Positions 8,516 through 16,851 of a DNA stretch of 33,384 nucleotides are shown here, piece by piece (position 1 is the stretch's first letter; each line of letters starts with the position of its first letter). A program made the position numbers and the translations under genes. The stretch comes from DATACN01 sp038215095 (GTDB lineage: Bacteria > Actinomycetota > Thermoleophilia > Solirubrobacterales > Thermoleophilaceae). The DNA lies in the NCBI GenBank assembly GCA_038215095.1, contig JBBQRG010000032.1, positions 1 to 33,384 on the forward strand, given 5' to 3'. The notes under the pieces are model-generated. The model saw only the letters and a list, made by a program, of their open reading frames with translations. It did not search any database and had not been told where the DNA came from.

Positions 8516-8524
8516 CGTGGTTTT
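8516..8524 (-). promoter_or_regulatory. AAAACCACG element upstream of GH6-like gene 3
   Basis: Minus-strand AAAACCACG, 25 nt before the GTG at 8490, followed after 11 nt by CGATTA. It is positionally identical to the element before GH6-like gene 2. It lies just downstream (in the direction of transcription) of the palindrome at 8536-8559. Confidence 0.4.
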
Positions 8525-8535
8525 AGCCCGATTTG

Positions 8536-8559
8536 AGGTAGCTGGACGTCCAGCTACCT
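8536..8559. promoter_or_regulatory. Perfect 24-bp palindrome (GGTAGC-N10-GCTACC), candidate operator
   Basis: The 24 bases are a perfect palindrome centred on ACGT between 8547 and 8548, with outer half-sites GGTAGC (8537-8542) and GCTACC (8553-8558) ten bases apart. It starts 45 nt upstream of the GH6-like gene 3 start. The same half-sites at the same spacing occur in the divergent region before the GH2 gene (14473-14494). It could also serve as a hairpin terminator for the oxidoreductase gene ending at 8570, but no T-run follows. The second copy, between divergent genes, cannot be a terminator, so an operator is favoured. Confidence 0.5.
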
Positions 8560-8569
8560 GGTTGGCGCG

Positions 8570-10162
8570 TCAGCCTGCGAGCGGTTCCTTCATCGACTCG
8601 GTCTCCGGAGGCTGGATGTACGGCTGCTGCTCATCCTGCTTCTCCTCCTCGTGATAGGCCGACTCCGCGTTGATCTCCCAGATGTCGTGGTCGGTGCCCT
8701 TGACGAGGTTGTCCACCGCGCGCATGGCCGTCAGCGCCGAGTGGTCCGAGTTGTTGTAGCGGTGCAGGCCGTTGCGGCCGACCTGGATGTAGTTGTCCAA
8801 CCCGTCGAGCCAGGAGCGGATCGTCTTCACGCGATCGGCGTACTCCTCGTCGTAGATCGGGTAGGCCTTCGGCACGCGCGTGACGAAGCCGAACTCGAGC
8901 GCGTCGTGCTTGGCGAGCCCGAGCTGCTCCAGCTCGCGGATGCCCAGCTGCACGAGGTCGTCGTCGTCCATCTCCCAGAGCTCGTCGCCGGCGAAGCAGA
9001 AGAACTCCATGCCCACGCAGGCCTTGGTCGGGTCGGGCACCATCCAGGGGCTCCAGGAGCGGAAGTTCTGGATCCGGCCGACCGTCACGTTGGGGTCGTG
9101 GATGTAGATCCAGTTGTCCGGGAACAGGTCCTCGCCGTCGAGCACGAGCGAGACCGTGAGGAAGTCGCGGTAGCGCAGGCCGCGCGCCGCCGTGATGACC
9201 TCGCCGCGCGGATGCGGCTGGGCCATGCCCACCGCGTTTCGCAGCGGCAGCGACGAGATCACGGCCGAGGGCTCGTAGACCTCGTCGCCCACGTGCACCT
9301 TGGTGATGCGGTCGCCCTCGAACTCGAGCTTGGTGACCGGCTTCTCGAGCAGCACCTGCCCGCCGAGCGAGCGGATGTCCTCGGTCATCGTTTCCCACAT
9401 CTGGCCGGGGCCGTAGCGCGGGTAGTTGAAGCTGTCGATCAGGCTGGTGACCTTGTTGCCCTTGTTGCCGAAGAAGGCCGAGTAGGCGGCCGTGAAGAAG
9501 GACAGGTTCTTGATCCGCTGGGCGGCCCAGTCGGCGCGGATCTCGGACGTGGGCACGCCCCAGACCTTCTCGGTGTACGACTTGAAGAACTGGTTGAAGA
9601 GCCAGCGGCCGAAGCGGTTGCTGACCCACTCCTCGAAGGTGTCCTCCCGGCCCTTGGGCTTGACGGCCGCCCAGAGGTAGGACAGCAGCGCCTTGGTCAG
9701 GTCGATCGGGCCCAGCTTCTTCATCACGTCGGGGCCGCGCAGCGGGTAGTCGAGGAACTTGCCCTTCCCGCGGGTGTCGCGCCAGTAGATGCGGGACATG
9801 CGCGGGCGCTTCAGGAACTCCTCGGCCATGATCTCGTGCCAGAGGGCCTCGACTTCCTTGGCCTTGGTGAAGAAGCGGTGGCCGCCGAGGTCGAAGCGGT
9901 AGCCGTCGCGCACGGCGGTCTTGGCGATCCCGCCGACCTGGTCCTCGGCCTCGAGCACGATCACCGGCAGGCCCATCTTCGCCAGCAGGTAGGCCGCGGT
10001 CAGTCCGGCCGGCCCGCCACCCAGGATCACCGTGGGCTTGTCGCGCATGTCGGGCCGCGCCAGCTTGGCGGGCGGCTGCACGCGCAGCTCCTTGCGCTTC
10101 GCCGCGGGGGCGTCCGGGGTTCGCTCGGGAATGTTGTTGTTGCTGTTGTTCTCTTCAGGCAT
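8570..10162 (-). CDS. FAD-dependent oxidoreductase, UDP-galactopyranose mutase / protoporphyrinogen oxidase-like
   Basis: 530 residues, predicted cytosolic. A disordered, Asn-rich N-terminus (AAC codon tract in the first ten codons) precedes a Rossmann dinucleotide-binding motif VILGGGPAGLTAAYLL (45-60) with the ribose-binding Glu at EAEDQVGG (71-78). Next comes LGGHRFF, typical of the FAD amine-oxidase-like enzymes in surface polysaccharide clusters that are often annotated as UDP-galactopyranose mutase. The C-terminal FAD-contact region contains NYIQVGRNGLHRYNNSDHS. The context of glycosyltransferases and flippases favours a nucleotide-sugar or lipid-linked-sugar substrate; a protoporphyrinogen oxidase role is unlikely here. 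There are 3 nt between the upstream gene's stop and its ATG, so it is co-transcribed. Confidence 0.75.
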   Translation of the reverse strand: MPEENNSNNNIPERTPDAPAAKRKELRVQPPAKLARPDMRDKPTVILGGGPAGLTAAYLLAKMGLPVIVLEAEDQVGGIAKTAVRDGYRFDLGGHRFFTKAKEVEALWHEIMAEEFLKRPRMSRIYWRDTRGKGKFLDYPLRGPDVMKKLGPIDLTKALLSYLWAAVKPKGREDTFEEWVSNRFGRWLFNQFFKSYTEKVWGVPTSEIRADWAAQRIKNLSFFTAAYSAFFGNKGNKVTSLIDSFNYPRYGPGQMWETMTEDIRSLGGQVLLEKPVTKLEFEGDRITKVHVGDEVYEPSAVISSLPLRNAVGMAQPHPRGEVITAARGLRYRDFLTVSLVLDGEDLFPDNWIYIHDPNVTVGRIQNFRSWSPWMVPDPTKACVGMEFFCFAGDELWEMDDDDLVQLGIRELEQLGLAKHDALEFGFVTRVPKAYPIYDEEYADRVKTIRSWLDGLDNYIQVGRNGLHRYNNSDHSALTAMRAVDNLVKGTDHDIWEINAESAYHEEEKQDEQQPYIQPPETESMKEPLAG

Positions 10163-10165
10163 TCG

Positions 10166-11743
10166 CTATCCGGTCTTCTCGTAGAGCACTCCGCGCACCC
10201 CGATGCGGGTGGCGGCTCGGTAGAACCGTGGGACGACCCCCACGCGCTTGAAGCGCTTGTCGCCCGCTACCACGGCGCCCCACTGAGCGGAGCGACGGCG
10301 TACGAGCTGAGTCCAGGGCGCGTCCCAATCGTTGGCGTCGGTCGTGACCGGGTGCACGAGCAGGACGCGTCCAGACCGCGGCAGCCTAGCAAGCAGCGGT
10401 TCGAGGTTCTTGCCGGTGGTGGCGCCGATCATGCGATCCTGGGCGTCGGTCCAGTTCATGACGCGCGGGTTGTGAACGAGCCCGAGCGGGGTGGCGTATC
10501 TGAGTCGCGGCGGGAGGTTGTAGCGCAGCAGCGGAGTCTGCTCCGGCTGCATCGAGACCACGAGATCGCCCGGGTGGAGCAGGTTGTCGTTCTTCACCGC
10601 GCGGCCGAGGTCGTCGGCGTTCGACTTGTTCTTGAGCCCGTAGGTCTTGGGGATCGACCACACGCCCAGCACGATCACGAGCGCCACGAGGCCCAGGTAG
10701 CCGGAGCGCGCCAGGCCGAGCGAGCCGATCAGGATCAGCTGGCCGAGCACGACGCCGAGGTAGCGCGTGGTCCAGGCAGGCGAGACCTGCGACACGATCC
10801 AGGCGATCGCGAGCGTGGCGATGCAGAGCGTGCCCGCGGTGATGATCGCGGTGCGCTCCTTGTTGTCGACGCGGTTGGAGACGATCGCCGCGATGCCCGA
10901 GCCGCCGGCCAGGATCAGGGCCACCGTGGGCGTGCCGCCGCCGAGCAGCGACTTGGCGATCTGGACGGGAGCGCCGAAGCGCGGCGGGTCGAGCCAGGGC
11001 GCGCCGGTGTGCAGCACCTGGTGGATCAGCGTGGGGATCCAGGGCAGGTAGAGCACGAAGGCCCCGCCGAAGCCCAGCAGCACGTCGCGCTTGAACGAGT
11101 CGCGGTCCTCCGACACCTTCCAGCAGGGGTAGAGCGCGCATACGGCGGCGGCGCCGAGGAACAGGCCCCAGTTGTGGGTGTAGAGCATCAGCGCCAGCAG
11201 GATCGAGAAGGCGGGCAGCAGGCGCCGGCGGCCGAACGCGAAGACGTGCAGGAAGGCCGCCGTGGTGAGCAGCGAGAGCAGCAGCATGAGCGAGTACATG
11301 CGCGTCTCCTGCGCGTAGGTGGTGAGGAAGGGGTTGACGGCGCAGAGCGCAGCGCAGATCACCCCGGCGCGGCGGCCGAAGAGGCTCCAGCCCGCCCACA
11401 GGCCGGCCGGCACGGCGGCCACCGCGATCAGCACCGACAGGCCCTGCGTCTCCCCCGGTCCCGAGCCGAACACCTTCATCCAGGCCGAGAGCAGCATGTA
11501 GTAGAGCGGCGGCGATCCGTCCACCTGCAGCACCGACGGGATGTGGAAGAAGGGCTGCGAGGCGATGCCGATCGACAGCCCCTCGTCCATCCAGAGCGAG
11601 TCGCCCAGCGCGCGCGTGCGCAGGAACAGCGAGACCGCGATCAGGAACAGCAGGATCAGCGCCGGGAGGATCTTCGCGCCGCGTCCGCCCGGGAACGAGG
11701 GCATTCGGCGGAAGGCGGTTGGGCGGGAGGCTAGGGAGGCCAT
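10166..11743 (-). CDS. GT39-like membrane glycosyltransferase (GT-C fold)
   Basis: Integral membrane protein of 525 residues with about ten helices up to residue 360, then a soluble extracytoplasmic C-terminal domain. The first loop after the first helix carries SLWMDEGLSIG with the acidic pair D53-E54. This is the GT39-type catalytic motif, followed by DGSPPLYYMLL, typical of the dolichyl/polyprenyl-phosphate-mannose-dependent protein and lipid glycosyltransferases. Sugar and acceptor are unknown. The start at 11743 is the longest; an internal ATG at 11704 just ahead of the first helix is also possible, and neither has a good ribosome site. It is 18 nt after the DPWAW gene and 3 nt before the oxidoreductase gene. 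Confidence 0.8.
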   Translation of the reverse strand: MASLASRPTAFRRMPSFPGGRGAKILPALILLFLIAVSLFLRTRALGDSLWMDEGLSIGIASQPFFHIPSVLQVDGSPPLYYMLLSAWMKVFGSGPGETQGLSVLIAVAAVPAGLWAGWSLFGRRAGVICAALCAVNPFLTTYAQETRMYSLMLLLSLLTTAAFLHVFAFGRRRLLPAFSILLALMLYTHNWGLFLGAAAVCALYPCWKVSEDRDSFKRDVLLGFGGAFVLYLPWIPTLIHQVLHTGAPWLDPPRFGAPVQIAKSLLGGGTPTVALILAGGSGIAAIVSNRVDNKERTAIITAGTLCIATLAIAWIVSQVSPAWTTRYLGVVLGQLILIGSLGLARSGYLGLVALVIVLGVWSIPKTYGLKNKSNADDLGRAVKNDNLLHPGDLVVSMQPEQTPLLRYNLPPRLRYATPLGLVHNPRVMNWTDAQDRMIGATTGKNLEPLLARLPRSGRVLLVHPVTTDANDWDAPWTQLVRRRSAQWGAVVAGDKRFKRVGVVPRFYRAATRIGVRGVLYEKTG

Positions 11744-11761
11744 CGAAGCAAGCGTAATGAG

Positions 11762-13414
11762 CTAGGGGACGGGTCGGTCGGGGGGCAGTGGAGCGGTGGG
11801 CGCGCCGGGGCCCGCGGACGGGCAAAGGGAATGCTGCGCAGCCGGCCGAGCCGGCTGCTTGCCCAACTGCCCGCCGCGGCCTCCGGTGGGCGGCACGGTG
11901 AGCAGCCGCCAGGTTCCCACGTGGGCGACCTGGCGGAAGCGCCCGTCGGTGGGCTTCGTGACGAGCGGGCCGTCCGGGATGGTGCGCGTGCGGAAGGCGA
12001 CGCCGGGCGGCGGCGTGGTGCGCCAGCCGATCTGGATGCCGTGGATGTGCAGCTCCCAGGCCACCATCTGGGTCTGGAACGGGCCGCTGAAGACGCCGCC
12101 GCAGGCGAGCAACCGCTTGCGGCCGCCCTCCTTCTTCAGCAGGGTCTTCAGGTCCGCCCAGAGCGCGGCCTCGTGATCCAGGCCGCCCGACACGCGCTCG
12201 GTGTTGTTGGCCTTCTCGACCACGAACGGGAACGACACCGCGAAGGCGAGGGCGAGGAACGCGGCCGCCGCGATCGCGCCCTTGCGCCAGCTGCCGGTGA
12301 ACCGCTCGACGAGCATGCCCACTCCCTGCAGCACCCGCGCGCCACCCACGCCGCCGAGCACGGCGGCGGCCGCGGTGGACACGATCAGGTAGCGCTGGTT
12401 GCCCGCGTAGCCCGCCTCGGTCATGCCGGCGACGAGGCAGAACCAGGCCACCCCGCCCACCACCAGCGCGAGCGTCGGGCCCTCCTTGCGCCGGCGGACC
12501 CACATCACGATCGCGAAGACGCTGGCCACGAGGATGCCGCCCTTGATCGGGGCGATCACGACCTTGCGGAAGCGGCTCATCAGCTCGAGCGCCGGGTGCT
12601 TGGCGAACGCGGCGCTGCCGGGGTTCGGGTTGTTGGCGCGCGTCGAGGCGCGCAGCGGCTGGCCCGAGCCCCACAGCTCCGGCCCGAACCAGAGCAGCGG
12701 AATCAGCACGGCGAAGCCGATCAGGCGCCAGCGCAGATATGGGTCGCGCACCCAGAGATAGAGGCCGTAGACGCCGAGGAAGGGCCAGACCTCGGGCCTC
12801 AGCAGCGCGGCCGCGAAGGCGAGGTAGAGCGCGTGGTCGCGGCGACCGTCCATGTGGCGCTCGAAGGCCCACAGCACCAGCGCCGCCAGCAGCGCCTCGG
12901 AGTTGCCGAGCGCGGCGTCGCGCACGAACTTGAAGCTCGAGAACAGCGCCAGGCCCGCCAGCAGGCCGGCGAAGACGCCGTAGAAGCCGCCCACGATGCG
13001 GCTGGCCACCCGGTAGGCCATCGCGCAGGCCAGCAGGCCCCCGGCGCGGGCGATCCAGAGCCACAGGTACGGCGCCACGTGCGTACCCGTGACCGAGAAC
13101 GGGATCGTGAAGAACATCGGCAGCGGCTTCCACGACGGGCCGCCGGTGGTGACCAGGTCGAGGTGGGTGATCTCGCGGCCCCAGAGGATCCAGGCCCAGG
13201 GGTCATAGGTGGGCGTGGAGGGCGCCAGCAGCGAGAAGGCCGCCAGCACGAGGCAGGCCACCAGGATCGGCCAGATCGGCGACGGGCGCCCGCGCCAGCC
13301 CGACGGGGCGGCGTGCGCGCGGCTCTCGCCTTCGGCGCGCTGGTCGCGGCGCGAGCCGAACGTGGGCATCTCCCGCCGACGCAGGAAGCGGAGCTGTGCG
13401 GCCGGGGCCCGCAT
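11762..13414 (-). CDS. Polytopic membrane protein with DPWAW motif, probable GT-C glycosyltransferase
   Basis: 550 residues. A basic cytosolic N-terminus of about 45 residues is followed by about ten membrane helices and a soluble C-terminal part. The first outside loop has YDPWAWILWGREI (70-82) and GPSWKPLP (92-99). Both motifs recur in the 461-residue protein at 21533-22918, so the two are paralogues. The Asp plus Trp-rich loop sits where GT39 enzymes keep their acidic motif, hence the GT-C suggestion; I know no characterised member. The last 35 or so residues (Pro/Ala/Gly-rich) are partly encoded by a 26-nt palindromic repeat also found at 24678-24703, so the tail may be an extension. Alternative start: ATG at 13369 (MPTFGS). 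Confidence 0.65.
   Translation of the reverse strand: MRAPAAQLRFLRRREMPTFGSRRDQRAEGESRAHAAPSGWRGRPSPIWPILVACLVLAAFSLLAPSTPTYDPWAWILWGREITHLDLVTTGGPSWKPLPMFFTIPFSVTGTHVAPYLWLWIARAGGLLACAMAYRVASRIVGGFYGVFAGLLAGLALFSSFKFVRDAALGNSEALLAALVLWAFERHMDGRRDHALYLAFAAALLRPEVWPFLGVYGLYLWVRDPYLRWRLIGFAVLIPLLWFGPELWGSGQPLRASTRANNPNPGSAAFAKHPALELMSRFRKVVIAPIKGGILVASVFAIVMWVRRRKEGPTLALVVGGVAWFCLVAGMTEAGYAGNQRYLIVSTAAAAVLGGVGGARVLQGVGMLVERFTGSWRKGAIAAAAFLALAFAVSFPFVVEKANNTERVSGGLDHEAALWADLKTLLKKEGGRKRLLACGGVFSGPFQTQMVAWELHIHGIQIGWRTTPPPGVAFRTRTIPDGPLVTKPTDGRFRQVAHVGTWRLLTVPPTGGRGGQLGKQPARPAAQHSLCPSAGPGAPTAPLPPDRPVP
11835..11860. repeat. 26-nt dispersed palindromic repeat, copy 1
   Basis: Identical over 26 nt to 24678-24703 and in the same orientation. 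It contains a 9-bp stem GCAGCCGGC / GCCGGCTGC with loop CGA. Here it lies in the 3' end of the DPWAW gene and is read antisense as part of its Pro/Ala tail. It resembles a short REP/MITE-type palindrome. Confidence 0.6.
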
Positions 13415-13427
13415 GCGCGTGACCCGG

Positions 13428-14387
13428 CTAGGCCGAGCTTGCCTCTAGGCGTGCGGCCGCCCGCAGCCGCGACCAGCCGCCGTAGCGGATCACGAGCATG
13501 GAGAGCCCGACCAGCGTGATCGGCACGAACAGCACGAAGCGCAGCAGCAGCAGGTACGGCAGCGCCGCGCTGCGCGTGCCGCCGATCGCCCGCACGCCCA
13601 GCACGACGGCGGCGTCGAAGGTGCCCAGGTAGCCGGGCGCGGCGGGCACCATCGCCACGAGATTGGTAAAGGCCATGAGGTACAGCGCGCCTAGCCCGCT
13701 GATGTGCAGGCCGGTGGCGTGGGCGACGGTGAGGTAGACGCTGGCCTCGGCTGCCCAGATCAGGAACGAGCCGGCCAGCAGCACGGCGCCCTGGAGGCTG
13801 ACGAGCGCGCGCGTGGCTCCCGCCATTGGCCGCAGGAACTCGCGGGCGCGCTCGAGCGCGCCGCGGCGGCGCAGCACCTGGAGCGCCACCAGCGCGATCA
13901 CGACGAGCGCCAGGGCGGTGGCGAGCACGAGCAGCGGCCGGTCGCTGGCCAGCACGGTGTCGCGCAGGATCCCGTAGGCCACGATCACGAAGATCGCGGC
14001 GAGCGCGATCGCGTCGAGCGCCCGCTCGGCGACGACGGTGCCGAGCAGCTCGCGCTTGCCCGCCTGCGTGCGCGGCGAGAGCAGCACCACGCGCAGCATC
14101 TCCCCTGCGCGCGCGGGGAGCACGTTGTTGCCCATGTAACCGACCGTGGTGAGCGCGTAGGAGTCGGAGCGCTTGGCGTTCACGCCCACCAGGTGCAGGA
14201 TGCGGTGCCAGCGCTCGGCGCGCAGGAGCGTCGCGATCGCGTAGATGCCGACGCCGCCGGCAAGCCATGCGATCGACCTGCTGTCACTGGGCAGCGAGGG
14301 GGTGTCCTGCTTTGACGCCCACCACACGACAGCGGCGAGGGCGATCAGGGAGCAGAGGACCTGTATGAACGCGAAGCGACGATTCAT
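13428..14387 (-). CDS. Flippase-like / lysylphosphatidylglycerol synthase TM-domain protein
   Basis: 319 residues, about eight membrane helices, matching the LPG_synthase_TM (UPF0104, AglD/MprF N-terminal) family. Family features seen: a first helix followed by LLRAERWHRIL, then the signature YMGNNVLPARAGEMLRVVLL (about 114-133), and near the end VPAAPGYLGTFDAAVVLG. The C-terminal aminoacyl-transferase domain of true MprF is absent, so this is a stand-alone transport or flipping unit. Members in archaeal and actinobacterial glycan clusters are proposed to move lipid-linked sugars. First gene of the minus-strand run that continues to the GH6-like genes. Its ATG faces the GH2 gene across a 140-nt divergent region. 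Confidence 0.8.
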   Translation of the reverse strand: MNRRFAFIQVLCSLIALAAVVWWASKQDTPSLPSDSRSIAWLAGGVGIYAIATLLRAERWHRILHLVGVNAKRSDSYALTTVGYMGNNVLPARAGEMLRVVLLSPRTQAGKRELLGTVVAERALDAIALAAIFVIVAYGILRDTVLASDRPLLVLATALALVVIALVALQVLRRRGALERAREFLRPMAGATRALVSLQGAVLLAGSFLIWAAEASVYLTVAHATGLHISGLGALYLMAFTNLVAMVPAAPGYLGTFDAAVVLGVRAIGGTRSAALPYLLLLRFVLFVPITLVGLSMLVIRYGGWSRLRAAARLEASSA

Positions 14388-14466
14388 GACTGGCTTGGTG
14401 CAGGCACTCCCGCGCGTGGCGGGGAGGCTTGTTGCAGGGCGACCGGCCCCGGGTAGCCGATCGACG

Positions 14467-14500
14467 GCTCAAGGTAGCAGGCGCTGTCGCTACCCTGAGC
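14467..14500. promoter_or_regulatory. Inverted repeat GGTAGC-N10-GCTACC in the divergent promoter region
   Basis: Arms GCTCA-A-GGTAGC (14467-14478) and GCTACC-C-TGAGC (14489-14500) match at 11 of 12 positions. The core half-sites and 10-nt spacing equal those of the palindrome upstream of the GH6-like genes (8536-8559), although the spacer differs. It ends 27 nt before the GH2 ATG and about 80 nt from the divergent flippase-like start, a typical operator position. The remainder of 14388-14527 shows no other clear signal. Confidence 0.5.
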
Positions 14501-14527
14501 GGCCGCCCTTCTCCCTCCCTCTTACCC

Positions 14528-16492
14528 ATGCCTTCGCAGTTTCGAGCCCTTTCCCTCGCATTCATACTCGCCGGCGTCCTCGCGCAGGGCGCTCCGGCGG
14601 CCGCGCAGGGCCCCGCCCCCGCGCCCGCGCCGCCCGCGCCGGTGGTGCAGGCGCCCGAGCACAAGGTGCTGATCCGTGAGGGCCAGAGCGGCCGGATGCT
14701 GCTCGGCGGCACGTGGTACTTCCGCCTCGACGACGCCTTCGTGGGCGACCAGCAGCGCTTCTTCGACCAGGACTCGCTGGACGGCTGGAGCCCGATCACG
14801 GTGCCCTACAACTGGAACGCCACCGACACCACGCAGAACAAGGGTTCGGTGGGCTGGTACCGCAAGGAATTTAAGCTCCCGAAGTCGCCGAAGGGCCACC
14901 GCTACTCCTGGAAGGTGCGCTTCGAGAGCGCCAACCAGCGCGCGGTGGTGTGGCTGAACGGCCAGAGGATCGGCGGCAATGATCGCGGCTACTTCCCCTT
15001 CGAAGCCGACCTGAAGGGCCTCCGCAAGGGTGCCAACCGACTGGTCGTGAAGGTGTCGAGCCTGCGCAGCTCGAGCGACCTCACGCACTGGCGCCCTGCC
15101 GCCTTCAACGGCTTCGGCACCGGCGGCTGGTGGAACTTCGGCGGCCTCCTGCGCGAGGTTTACGTGCGCCCGGTCGAGGGCGCCGACATCGAGAACGTGA
15201 TGGCGCTGCCGAAGGTCGGCAAGAGCCTGCACGGGCCCGCCAGGGTGGTGGTCAAGGTTCGGGCGCGCAACCTCGCGCGCAAGGAGCGGAAGCTCGCCTT
15301 CGTGATGACCGCGCGCGGGCCCGGCTTCAAGGGGCGCTTCACACCCAAGCCCGAGGGCGTCGCCGGCGGCGGCGCGCGGCGCGACCTGCGCTTCAGCTTC
15401 GTCATCCCCAACCCCAGGCTCTGGCAGCCCGGCCGCCCCTCGCTCTACTCGCTGGAGGTCGGCGCCGGCGCGAAGGGCAAGCGGCTGTCCACATACCGGC
15501 TTGCCTTCGGGGTCAAGAACCTCCAGAAGACGCGCGACGGCCGGCTGCTCCTGAACGGACGCCAGCTGCGGCTGCGCGGCGCCAGCATCATCGAGGACGA
15601 CCCGGGCACCGGCGGCGCCTCCACCCCCGGCGTGCGCTCCGGCCTGCTGCGCTACCTCCGGCGCCTGCACGCCACGGCCACGCGGTCGCAGTTCCCGCTG
15701 CACCCGGCGTTCCTGGAGGCGCTCGACCGCGCGGGGATCATGGAGTGGAGCATCACTCCCGTCTACGAGCTGCCCAACACGCTGCTCAACCGCGCCGACG
15801 TGCGCGCGGCCGCCACCTCGGCCACCAAGCGGATGGTGTTCAACGACGCGAACCACGCGTCGATCTTCGTCTGGTCGCTGGGCAACGAGCTGGGCGGCAA
15901 CCTCAACGAGCGCGGCGCCGTCGGCCCGGGCATGTCGAGCTACTTGAAGAGCTCAGCCGCGGCGGTCCGGCGCCTCGACAACACGCGCTTCGTGGGCTTC
16001 GACCGGCAGTCGCGCCTCGGCGAGGTGGCCTTCCACCCGGCCTTGGCGAACCTGGACGTGCTCGGCATCCACGACTACTTCGGCTGGTATGGCTCGAACT
16101 CGATTCCGGGCGGCGCGCCGACCACCACCCAGCAGTTCGGCCCCTTCCTGGACTCGGTGCACAAGACCTACCCACACGTGGGCATCGTGGTGAACGAGTT
16201 CGGCGCGGAGGCGAGCCGTCACGGCCCGGTCACGCAGAAGGGCTCGTACGAGTTCCAGTCGCGCTACGCGCGCCAGCACCTGGCGATCCACGCGAGCAAG
16301 CGCTACGTGTCCGGCTCGCTCTACTGGGCACTGAAGGACTTCCGCGTGGATCCCACCTGGACCGGCGGCGCGCCGCGCGACTGGGCCACGCCGCCCTGGC
16401 ACAACAAGAGCCTGATCGAGGAGAGCGGGGCCATCAAGCCCGCCTTCCGCGAAATGCAAAAGGCTTGGGGCCGTACAAAGCCGCTGCGATGA
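14528..16492 (+). CDS. Secreted glycoside hydrolase family 2 enzyme
   Basis: 654 residues from the ATG at 14528, chosen because it starts a clean signal peptide (MPSQFRALSLAFILAGVLAQ, cleavage near APAAAQ); the longer TTG start at 14429 adds an unlikely leader. Domain order: Pro-rich linker, sugar-binding jelly roll (GTWYFRLDD, VPYNWNATD, GWYRKEF), immunoglobulin-like sandwich, then a TIM barrel from about residue 330. Both GH2 catalytic glutamates are in place: acid/base E454 in VWSLGNELG and nucleophile E557 in VVNEFGAEA. This is a retaining beta-glycosidase (galactosidase, glucuronidase or mannosidase; the sequence does not say which). It overlaps the next gene by ATGA. The inverted repeat at 14467-14500 may control it. 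Confidence 0.9.
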   Translation: MPSQFRALSLAFILAGVLAQGAPAAAQGPAPAPAPPAPVVQAPEHKVLIREGQSGRMLLGGTWYFRLDDAFVGDQQRFFDQDSLDGWSPITVPYNWNATDTTQNKGSVGWYRKEFKLPKSPKGHRYSWKVRFESANQRAVVWLNGQRIGGNDRGYFPFEADLKGLRKGANRLVVKVSSLRSSSDLTHWRPAAFNGFGTGGWWNFGGLLREVYVRPVEGADIENVMALPKVGKSLHGPARVVVKVRARNLARKERKLAFVMTARGPGFKGRFTPKPEGVAGGGARRDLRFSFVIPNPRLWQPGRPSLYSLEVGAGAKGKRLSTYRLAFGVKNLQKTRDGRLLLNGRQLRLRGASIIEDDPGTGGASTPGVRSGLLRYLRRLHATATRSQFPLHPAFLEALDRAGIMEWSITPVYELPNTLLNRADVRAAATSATKRMVFNDANHASIFVWSLGNELGGNLNERGAVGPGMSSYLKSSAAAVRRLDNTRFVGFDRQSRLGEVAFHPALANLDVLGIHDYFGWYGSNSIPGGAPTTTQQFGPFLDSVHKTYPHVGIVVNEFGAEASRHGPVTQKGSYEFQSRYARQHLAIHASKRYVSGSLYWALKDFRVDPTWTGGAPRDWATPPWHNKSLIEESGAIKPAFREMQKAWGRTKPLR

Positions 16493-16851
16493 ACCTGAAG
16501 CTGCCCGTCGTATTCGCACTGACCTGCGCTGCCGCCGTGAGCAGCGGCTGCGGGCTCGGCTCGAGCAGCAAGTCCAGCAGCGACCCCAACGACAAGCGGG
16601 CCACCGCGCTCCAGTGCCTGAGGGACGACAAGAGCGTTCCCGCGCACCTGCTCGGCAGCGACTCGATCCAGGTGGACGGCTCGGCGAAGGGCCCGCGGAT
16701 CCGCTTCTTCCTGACGTCCGGCGAAGCCGCCGCCCAGCAGTTCCTCGGGCACGGCGAGGGCGCCGAGCAGATCAAGAGCGCCCTGCTGTTCACGCGCGGC
16801 GGCCCGGAGGACATGCTGCAGTCCACCGAGGAATGCCTGGCCGACCTCTAG
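16489..16851 (+). CDS. Small lipoprotein of unknown function
   Basis: 120 residues. The N-terminal stretch MNLKLPVVFALTCAAAV followed by SSGC (C21) reads as a signal peptide II with a slightly weak lipobox, then a Ser/Lys linker and a compact domain of about 90 residues with two Cys (C43, C116) that could form a disulfide. I do not recognise the domain. The ATG overlaps the GH2 stop (ATGA), so it is made together with the GH2 enzyme, and the next gene starts inside its 3' end. A membrane-tethered partner of the secreted glycosidase is a reasonable guess, no more. Confidence 0.75.
   Translation: MNLKLPVVFALTCAAAVSSGCGLGSSSKSSSDPNDKRATALQCLRDDKSVPAHLLGSDSIQVDGSAKGPRIRFFLTSGEAAAQQFLGHGEGAEQIKSALLFTRGGPEDMLQSTEECLADL

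Noticed and set aside
8536..8559. Palindrome as a simple intrinsic terminator of the oxidoreductase gene
   Set aside because: No T-run follows the stem, and an equivalent repeat with the same half-sites lies between divergent genes at 14467-14500. Kept as a candidate operator.
10133..10152. AAC/GTT triplet tract at the start of the oxidoreductase gene as a phase-variation repeat
   Set aside because: The unit is three bases, so copy changes keep the frame, and the tract is interrupted.
8651..11734. Long plus-strand open frame of about 1000 codons opposite the oxidoreductase and GT39-like genes
   Set aside because: It is a high-GC antisense shadow: His/Arg/Val/Ala-rich, no domain, and both genes on the other strand have clear family motifs.
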